From the IMG/VR virus record IMGVR_UViG_3300017720_001558, positions 1-27,203 of that record: 27,203 nucleotides of DNA. The stretch is one strand, 5' to 3'. This DNA comes from a virus. Within the stretch, counting starts at the first letter, position 1. Every line of letters begins with the position of its first letter. Position numbers and translations under genes: made by a program. This document shows, piece after piece, positions 22,058 through 27,203 of this stretch. The notes beneath the pieces are model-generated. The model saw only the letters and a list, made by a program, of their open reading frames with translations. It was not told the DNA's origin and searched no databases.

Positions 22058-24348
22058 TGCCTTTATCACCTTTCTTTCTACATGGATCTCCAAGTGAACA
22101 AAGACTAGTTCAAGACTTGGTAAACGAACACTTACAGTTGTTCGGTCAAGATGTCCTATACTTACCTAGAAAAATCATCAATCAGAATACAGTTATCCGA
22201 GAGATTACTGCTTCTAAGTTTGATGATAGTTTTAGACTGGAAGCATACCTTGTGAATGTTGATGGTTTTGGAACTCCATCTGATGCACTGACTAAGTTTG
22301 GTGTAAGAGATATGGATGAGATAACTCTAGTTGTATCTAAAGAGAGATATGATGATTTCATCACACCATTTATAAAATCATTTCCAGAAGGTGAAAGAGT
22401 AAATGCAAACACTCCAAATGAAGGAGACTTGATTTACTTACCTCTTGATAATGCTTTATTTGAAATCAAGTATGTAGAAAGAAAAGTACCATTCTACCAA
22501 GTAAATGAACTATTCATGTATGAGTTCAGATGTGAGATCTTTGAGCCTGAGGATGAGGTTGTTGATCTACCTGATGGATTGACTGATAAGAATGGTGAAG
22601 ATGTGGATGATGGTATCATCACTCGTGGCAATATCATTACTTTACAACTAGACAAAGATGATAATACAAATGCTTTGGGATATGTGTCTCTTGCATCCAC
22701 AGTTCCAGGCGTAAAATCTGTTCAACGTGTTCCACTATTCAATGATGGTAATTACTTAGGAACTCCAACAGTACAGATATTCAAACCTAAACAAGGTAAT
22801 CAAGCCACTGGAACCGTAACTATTTCAGAAGGTGGTATTGATACTGTAACTCTAACAAGCAGTGGGTCTAATTATCTTAGTGTTCCTACTATATCATTCA
22901 GTCCACCCAACCTAACCACATCATCACAGATTAAATTCGGTAACAATTCATTACATCATACTGCAATTACAGATGTAATTGGTGCTAACTTTGTATTCTC
23001 TACCAATGTGGACTCTAGAGATACTGGTAATGGAAGACTATCACTAAGTTTCTGGTTATATCCAACTAAATTTGATCCAGCAGTCAATGGTGGAACAGTC
23101 ATGTGGACTGATAGATTTAAGATATACTATAGAGAAACAGGTAACATTATCTTTGCTTCTGGTTCTGGATCTATTGAAAACACCACACCACTCAATCTAA
23201 ATGCTTGGAACTTCATCAGAGTAGAACAGTATAATACTGATGCGACTATATCTGTAAATGGAACTGTAAGTAATAATTTGAATACTGCCAACCCAATCAT
23301 GTTCTTTGCAGGCGATTTACTTAAGTTGGGTGCAGATACATCTGGTGCTGGTTTCATTCCAAGTCAGACTGCATCATTTGAGGGATTCTTAGACCACCTA
23401 ACTATCAACTTGACTGGTGACAATGCACTAAGAAACTTTACTGCAACTCAGGTTCCAAGTTCAGAAACATCACAAGAGACTGATGGACAGACTAATAGTA
23501 ACGCTTCATTCATTCGTAAGATGGACAATGAATCACCTCAAGTTATTGCAACTACTGATGTAAATAAAGTTGTAACAGGACTGACTATCAACTATGAGGG
23601 ATGGGGATACACCTCGGTTCCTATTATGACAATAGATCAACCCGCTCTTGGATCTCAGGCAACTGCTGTTGCGATCATGACAAGTAGAACTGGTGTTCCT
23701 AATCAGTCTATTGATAGAATACTAATCACAAATCCTGGCTTTGGATACACTGAGCCACCAATAGTAACATTCACAGGTGGTAGTCCTATATCTGTTGCGA
23801 TTGCTACTGCTGTAATATCAGAGGCAGTATTAGGTCCTATTGGACTCACAACTGGTGGTAGAGGATATACGTTTACACCTACAGTTGGTATTACCTCTGT
23901 GTACACACAACAGTCTAATGAAACCATACCACTACTACAGAACGCACAAGCAGAAGCAGTTGTAAGCACCGCAGGTACAGTCAAGGAAATTAGATATAGT
24001 AATGCTGGTGCTGGTTATACTAATACAACTGCATATGTTGGTATTCAGTCAGTGACATCTAACTTCTTCGGTGAGTTTGAAGTCGATGAACTAGTAACAC
24101 AGGTATCTACAGGTACGAGTGCATATGTAGCTAACTGGAATACTGCAAATAATATTCTTAAAGTTGTTGCATCAAGTGGCGACTTCACTGTAGGAGAGAC
24201 AATCGTTGGTGCTGCTGCAAGTTACAGGATTTTATCAGTTGGTGATGATCTTTCTACAGATATTCCTTTCGCTGCTAATGCAGAAATAGAGAGTGAAGCA
24301 GACGAGATTGTAGACTTCTCAGAAAGAAATCCATTCGGAGAGTTCTAA
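22057..24348 (+). CDS. 14: Neck protein (T4 gp14 homologue) with LamG-like insertion
   Basis: 763 residues against 256 in T4. Residues 1 to ~180 are the gp14 core (PLSPFFLHGSPSEQRLVQDL, then FGQDVLYLPRKIINQ and ALFEIKYVERKVPFYQVNE). After ~240 come glycine/tyrosine repeats of the form GxGYxxxPxVxF: NYLSVPTISF near 272, WGYTSVPIMTI near 509, FGYTEPPIVTF near 563, RGYTFTPTV near 603 and AGYTNTTAYV near 653. Between the first and second lies a concanavalin/LamG-like domain (about 286-450: LSLSFWLYPTKFDP, WNFIRVEQYNTDATISVNG, FEGFLDHLTI). The added parts probably project from the neck and may bind glycans; gp14 core identity is firm, the extra domains are structural inference. Confidence 0.88.
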   Translation: MPLSPFFLHGSPSEQRLVQDLVNEHLQLFGQDVLYLPRKIINQNTVIREITASKFDDSFRLEAYLVNVDGFGTPSDALTKFGVRDMDEITLVVSKERYDDFITPFIKSFPEGERVNANTPNEGDLIYLPLDNALFEIKYVERKVPFYQVNELFMYEFRCEIFEPEDEVVDLPDGLTDKNGEDVDDGIITRGNIITLQLDKDDNTNALGYVSLASTVPGVKSVQRVPLFNDGNYLGTPTVQIFKPKQGNQATGTVTISEGGIDTVTLTSSGSNYLSVPTISFSPPNLTTSSQIKFGNNSLHHTAITDVIGANFVFSTNVDSRDTGNGRLSLSFWLYPTKFDPAVNGGTVMWTDRFKIYYRETGNIIFASGSGSIENTTPLNLNAWNFIRVEQYNTDATISVNGTVSNNLNTANPIMFFAGDLLKLGADTSGAGFIPSQTASFEGFLDHLTINLTGDNALRNFTATQVPSSETSQETDGQTNSNASFIRKMDNESPQVIATTDVNKVVTGLTINYEGWGYTSVPIMTIDQPALGSQATAVAIMTSRTGVPNQSIDRILITNPGFGYTEPPIVTFTGGSPISVAIATAVISEAVLGPIGLTTGGRGYTFTPTVGITSVYTQQSNETIPLLQNAQAEAVVSTAGTVKEIRYSNAGAGYTNTTAYVGIQSVTSNFFGEFEVDELVTQVSTGTSAYVANWNTANNILKVVASSGDFTVGETIVGAAASYRILSVGDDLSTDIPFAANAEIESEADEIVDFSERNPFGEF

Positions 24349-24352
24349 ATAC
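24345..24352 (+). promoter_or_regulatory. Candidate late promoter variant (CTAAATAC) before gp15
   Basis: CTAAATAC overlaps the gp14 stop codon and lies 28 bases before the gp15 ATG, with an AAGGTGG ribosome site between. It is identical to the octamer before gp13 at 21206. Confidence 0.45.
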
Positions 24353-24372
24353 TATTATAAGGTGGTAATATT

Positions 24373-25458
24373 ATGTTAACAAATCATTTCTATCATGAGA
24401 TCATCCGTAAGACAATCGTGTCTTTCGGAACCTTGTTTAATAACATTGAGATCCAACACACGGACAAGTCTGGTAAGACAATCAGTGTTGTAAAAGTTCC
24501 AGTATCTTATGGTCCTCAACAGAAATTCTTGGCAAGAGTATCTCAAGGTAGAGACTATCAGGGTGACAGCACCATAGGAACTACATTGACATTACCAAGA
24601 ATGTCTTTTGAAGTCATGGGTATGAACTATGACGCAACTAGGAAAGTCTCTACAATGCAGTCTTTCAAATCTGTTAACAAAGAAACTAACAAATTTGTAA
24701 AGGCATTTATGCCTGTTCCTTATAACATCAATATGAATCTCAGTATCCTTGCTAAACTTAATGAGGATGCTATACAAATTTTAGAACAGATACTTCCTTA
24801 TTTCCAACCAGCATTTAATTTAACAATAGATTTGGTAGATATAATTGGTGAGAAAAGAGATATGCCAATTACTCTAGAGAACATACAGATGGAAGATAAT
24901 TATGAAGATGACTTTCTAACTAGAAGAGCATTGGTATATACTTTATCTTTTACATGCAAGACATACTTATTTGGTCCTATCAATAATAGTACTGATGGAT
25001 TGATCAAGAAAGTACAAACAGATTACTATACAGAGACAAAAAATATCAAGACTGCATCTAGACAACAGAGATATACAGCAGTTCCTATTGCAGTTAAGGA
25101 TTACACCAACGATGATACTGCAAGAACTAACGAAGTTATAGATACTACTAGAACACAGTTCGCTGTGAATAGTGCAACACCTTTCAATAAAGGTGACTAC
25201 ATTGAAATTGATGATGAGAAAATGTTAATCAGAGCCATCTCTGGTAATAGATTGACAGTTAGAAGAGGTGAGTTTAATAGTGTGGTTATGGCACATGACA
25301 TTAATATTCCTATAAATTCTATTAATGTACAGGATGATTCACAGGTAGTTGATAGAGTCATTGAAACTGGTGATGACTTTGGATTCGGTGAAACTATCAC
25401 AGATTATGTGGATGGTAATGTGTTTAGTGCAAGTCAACAAAGGGATGTTGAGACATGA
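24373..25458 (+). CDS. 15: Proximal tail sheath stabiliser / tail completion protein (T4 gp15 homologue)
   Basis: 361 residues. The N-terminal two thirds begin MLTNHFYHEIIRKTIVSFG and contain LFNNIEIQHTD, VPVSYGPQQKFLARV, LPRMSFEVMGMNYDATRK and DFLTRRALVYTLSFTCKTYL, the recognised gp15 pattern. In T4, gp15 (272 residues) caps the contractile tail tube and sheath and binds the neck. An extra C-terminal ~85 residues (about 270-355) hold a small beta module, FNKGDYIEIDDEKMLIRAI then RLTVRRGEF, as seen in phage structural add-ons. AAGGTGG lies eight bases before the ATG. The stop overlaps the next start. Confidence 0.88.
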   Translation: MLTNHFYHEIIRKTIVSFGTLFNNIEIQHTDKSGKTISVVKVPVSYGPQQKFLARVSQGRDYQGDSTIGTTLTLPRMSFEVMGMNYDATRKVSTMQSFKSVNKETNKFVKAFMPVPYNINMNLSILAKLNEDAIQILEQILPYFQPAFNLTIDLVDIIGEKRDMPITLENIQMEDNYEDDFLTRRALVYTLSFTCKTYLFGPINNSTDGLIKKVQTDYYTETKNIKTASRQQRYTAVPIAVKDYTNDDTARTNEVIDTTRTQFAVNSATPFNKGDYIEIDDEKMLIRAISGNRLTVRRGEFNSVVMAHDINIPINSINVQDDSQVVDRVIETGDDFGFGETITDYVDGNVFSASQQRDVET

Positions 25459-25901
25459 TTGAAGACGAAACATTTGATTCTATAGATGACGCTCTAGATA
25501 TCGTTGATAGAGGAGCGGAAATAATGAAGAAAGAACCTTCTAAACCTACTAGGACTAGTCCTAAGAGTTTGGATAAGTCTAAGAAACCAGATGTAGATAA
25601 AGATTATGAATATAGTAGAGCTCAGTTGTATTCTCTAGTTGAGAAAGGACAGGAGGCAGTTGATGGTGCATTAGATGTGGCACAACAATCAGACTCTGCA
25701 AGGGCGTATGAAGTTGCTGGACAACTTATCAAACACGTTGCAGATACAGCAGATAAACTCATAGACTTGCAAAAGAAAATGAAGGATATCGATGAAGTGA
25801 AAGAAAAAAACAACACCACTGTTACTAATAATTCTTTATTTGTCGGAAGCACAACCGAGTTACAAAAGATGTTGAAAGACATGAAGAAGGGATCAAAATG
25901 A
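25455..25901 (+). CDS. 16: Small terminase subunit (T4 gp16 homologue)
   Basis: 148 residues, close to the 164 of T4 gp16. An acidic N-terminus and basic linker (KPTRTSPKSLDKSKKPD) lead to a helical centre (SRAQLYSLVEKGQEAVDGAL, ARAYEVAGQLIKHVADTADK) that matches the coiled-coil oligomerisation domain. The end NSLFVGSTTELQKMLKDM is characteristic of the family. It assembles as a ring that presents concatemeric DNA to gp17 and regulates its ATPase. It is coupled by ATGA overlaps to gp15 upstream and to the small basic gene downstream. Confidence 0.85.
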   Translation: MIEDETFDSIDDALDIVDRGAEIMKKEPSKPTRTSPKSLDKSKKPDVDKDYEYSRAQLYSLVEKGQEAVDGALDVAQQSDSARAYEVAGQLIKHVADTADKLIDLQKKMKDIDEVKEKNNTTVTNNSLFVGSTTELQKMLKDMKKGSK

Positions 25902-26281
25902 AAACCTATCAACAGTTCAACGAATCAGTAAAAGATTGGTGGAATAAAGGGAAGAATGAACGTATTCCTAATGAAGACCAAGCATCATTGAAAACACTAT
26001 TCAAAGATGATCAAGCTCAAAAAGGAATGGATAGTGATAACTATAAGAAAGGTGGGAAACCAAATCCTCTTGGTAGACCAGATAGATCTATTTTAGGACG
26101 TGACTTGAATCCAAGAAGTTCAGAATTCTTGAAAAGAGTTAAAGCTGATGGGGGTGGGTTCGGATCTGGACCAACTCCACTTGTAAGACAACTTGGTAAT
26201 CGTGCTGCTAAACCAGTCGTTAGTCTCGTTAAAAAATTTAGAGGTAAAGGACAAAAACACCCACAAAATAAAGGATCATGA
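25898..26281 (+). CDS. Small basic protein between terminase subunits; possible internal head protein
   Basis: 127 residues, strongly basic, Lys/Arg/Gly/Pro-rich, without Cys. The first ten residues MKTYQQFNES resemble the capsid-targeting peptide of T4 internal proteins (MKTYQEF type), which directs proteins into the prohead and is later cut by the gp21 protease. The middle (KKGGKPNPLGRPDRSILGRD) and the end (VKKFRGKGQKHPQNKGS) look disordered and able to bind DNA. It overlaps gp16 and the next small gene by four bases. The internal-protein idea is inference; a packaging accessory protein is the alternative. Confidence 0.6.
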   Translation: MKTYQQFNESVKDWWNKGKNERIPNEDQASLKTLFKDDQAQKGMDSDNYKKGGKPNPLGRPDRSILGRDLNPRSSEFLKRVKADGGGFGSGPTPLVRQLGNRAAKPVVSLVKKFRGKGQKHPQNKGS

Positions 26282-26529
26282 AAAGTTTTAAATCAATCCA
26301 AGAAGAAGGTAACTGGCAAAGACTGAATAAGTATGGTGCTACATATAGTATCACATTTATATTCAGAGGTCAGACCAAAATGATTCAGATGTTCTTCCCT
26401 CAGAGAGCAAGACCTCTGAAAAAGAATGTTCAATATGAATTAGAAAAGATTTATCCAGGCGGAAAGGTAATATACTTTGATGCTAGTGATAAAGACCCAA
26501 CAAAACCACTATTAGTAATTGACTCTTAA
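26278..26529 (+). CDS. Small hypothetical protein between terminase subunits
   Basis: 83 residues. It starts MKSFKSIQEEGNWQRLNKYG, then a compact alpha/beta fold-like region ATYSITFIFRGQTKMIQMFF, LKKNVQYELEKIYPGGKVIYF and LLVIDS. The N-terminus again has the MK(T/S)(Y/F)xx(F/I)xE shape, and SIQE-E fits the (I/L)xE cleavage consensus of T4 gp21. It is linked to the gene before by an ATGA overlap and ends three bases before the gp17 ATG. I do not recognise the family. Confidence 0.6.
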   Translation: MKSFKSIQEEGNWQRLNKYGATYSITFIFRGQTKMIQMFFPQRARPLKKNVQYELEKIYPGGKVIYFDASDKDPTKPLLVIDS

Positions 26530-26532
26530 ATC

Positions 26533-27203
26533 ATGCCAGTTGATAATGCACAATACCTTGGAAATCCGAATCTAAAAAAAGCGAACGTTGCTCAGAACTT
26601 TACTAAGAAACAAGTTGCTGAGTTTCTAAAGTGCGCTCAAGATCCTGTATACTTTGCACAGAAGTATGTGAAGATCATTAACTTGGATGAAGGTCTAGTA
26701 CCATTCCAGATGTATGACTTCCAAGAAAAGTTAGTTAATAATTTCCATAATAATAGATTTAATATATGTAAGATGCCTAGACAGTCAGGTAAGTCAACGA
26801 CTGTGGTATCATATCTTTTACACTATGCCATCTTCAATGATAGTGTCACAATAGGTATCCTTGCAAACAAGGCTCAGACTGCAAGAGATCTACTTGGTAG
26901 ATTGCAGATTGCATACGAGAACTTACCCAAGTGGATGCAACAGGGTATCATTGCATGGAACAAGGGATCTATGGAATTGGAAAACAAATCCAAGATCATT
27001 GCCGCATCTACCTCTGCATCAGCTGTCCGAGGTATGTCATTCAATATTATATTCTTAGACGAATTTGCGTTCGTTGCCAACCATTTAGCAGATGATTTCT
27101 TTAGTAGTGTATATCCTACTATTAGTTCTGGTAAGTCTACTAAGGTAATTATTGTTTCTACCCCTCGTGGTATGAATCACTTTTACCGACTGTGGCATGA
27201 TGC
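26533..27203 (+). CDS. 17: Large terminase subunit (T4 gp17 homologue), 5' part
   Basis: The ATG at 26533 opens a frame that runs to the window end (223 complete codons), so the gene is truncated by the window. An N-terminal segment has VAEFLKCAQDPVYFAQKYVK and VPFQMYDFQEKL. The Walker A is MPRQSGKST (81-89), Walker B is IIFLDEFAFV with D176-E177, and the coupling motif VSTPRGMNHFY follows. This is the ATPase half of the packaging motor; the C-terminal nuclease lies outside. The terminase context (gp16 upstream) and the arginine-containing Walker A typical of T4 gp17 make the call secure. Confidence 0.95.
   Translation, partial: MPVDNAQYLGNPNLKKANVAQNFTKKQVAEFLKCAQDPVYFAQKYVKIINLDEGLVPFQMYDFQEKLVNNFHNNRFNICKMPRQSGKSTTVVSYLLHYAIFNDSVTIGILANKAQTARDLLGRLQIAYENLPKWMQQGIIAWNKGSMELENKSKIIAASTSASAVRGMSFNIIFLDEFAFVANHLADDFFSSVYPTISSGKSTKVIIVSTPRGMNHFYRLWHD

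Overview
The window looks like part of the late structural region of a T4-like marine cyanophage (a contractile-tailed myovirus of Synechococcus or Prochlorococcus). The evidence is a consecutive run of T4-type genes at the right end: neck gp13, neck gp14, tail-completion gp15, small terminase gp16 and the start of large terminase gp17. Two exact T4-type late promoter octamers (TATAAATA) and many overlapping start/stop codons fit this. No host genes, tRNAs, integrase, IS elements or CRISPR arrays were seen.

Region 1 (1-10091, all +) is adhesion and tail-fibre territory. It holds the 3' end of a large repetitive beta-rich structural protein, a small fibre protein with an Mtd/phage-collar-like N-terminus, a small unknown virion-type protein, and a 1484-residue fibre. 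That fibre has five carbohydrate-binding-like repeats followed by a beta-helix. Next come three tandem paralogues that look like glycine-rich phage adhesins in which many positions have become cysteine (28-30 Cys each), then a protein ending in a tail-assembly-chaperone-like segment. Strong hairpin terminators follow the third adhesin and the chaperone-like gene.

Region 2 (10158-21201) is an enzyme cargo of about 11 kb between the fibres and the neck genes. On the + strand, in order: a DUF6445-like oxygenase, a GT9-type (heptosyltransferase-like) glycosyltransferase with a low-complexity tail, a NodU/TobZ-type O-carbamoyltransferase, two 2OG-Fe(II) oxygenase-like proteins, a flavin-dependent tryptophan-halogenase-type enzyme, an HldE-C nucleotidyltransferase, a compact HldE-N kinase, a 70-residue unknown, an NPPH methyltransferase, a small HAD phosphatase, a cupin, and a prolyl-4-hydroxylase-type oxygenase. 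On the - strand are an HldD-type heptose epimerase and a second DUF6445-like oxygenase. Together these give most of an ADP-heptose pathway (kinase, candidate phosphatase, adenylyltransferase, epimerase, glycosyltransferase), with only the sedoheptulose-7-phosphate isomerase step (GmhA) not seen. Carbamoylation, oxidation, halogenation and methylation enzymes are added to it. The target is not evident from sequence: host LPS/glycan, the virion adhesins encoded next door, or a small molecule are all possible.

Region 3 (21239-27203, +) is the conserved neck/packaging block. Unusual points are a gp14 about three times the T4 length, carrying a LamG-like domain between glycine/tyrosine repeats, and two small genes between the terminase subunits whose N-termini resemble T4 capsid-targeting peptides. 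The window ends inside gp17.
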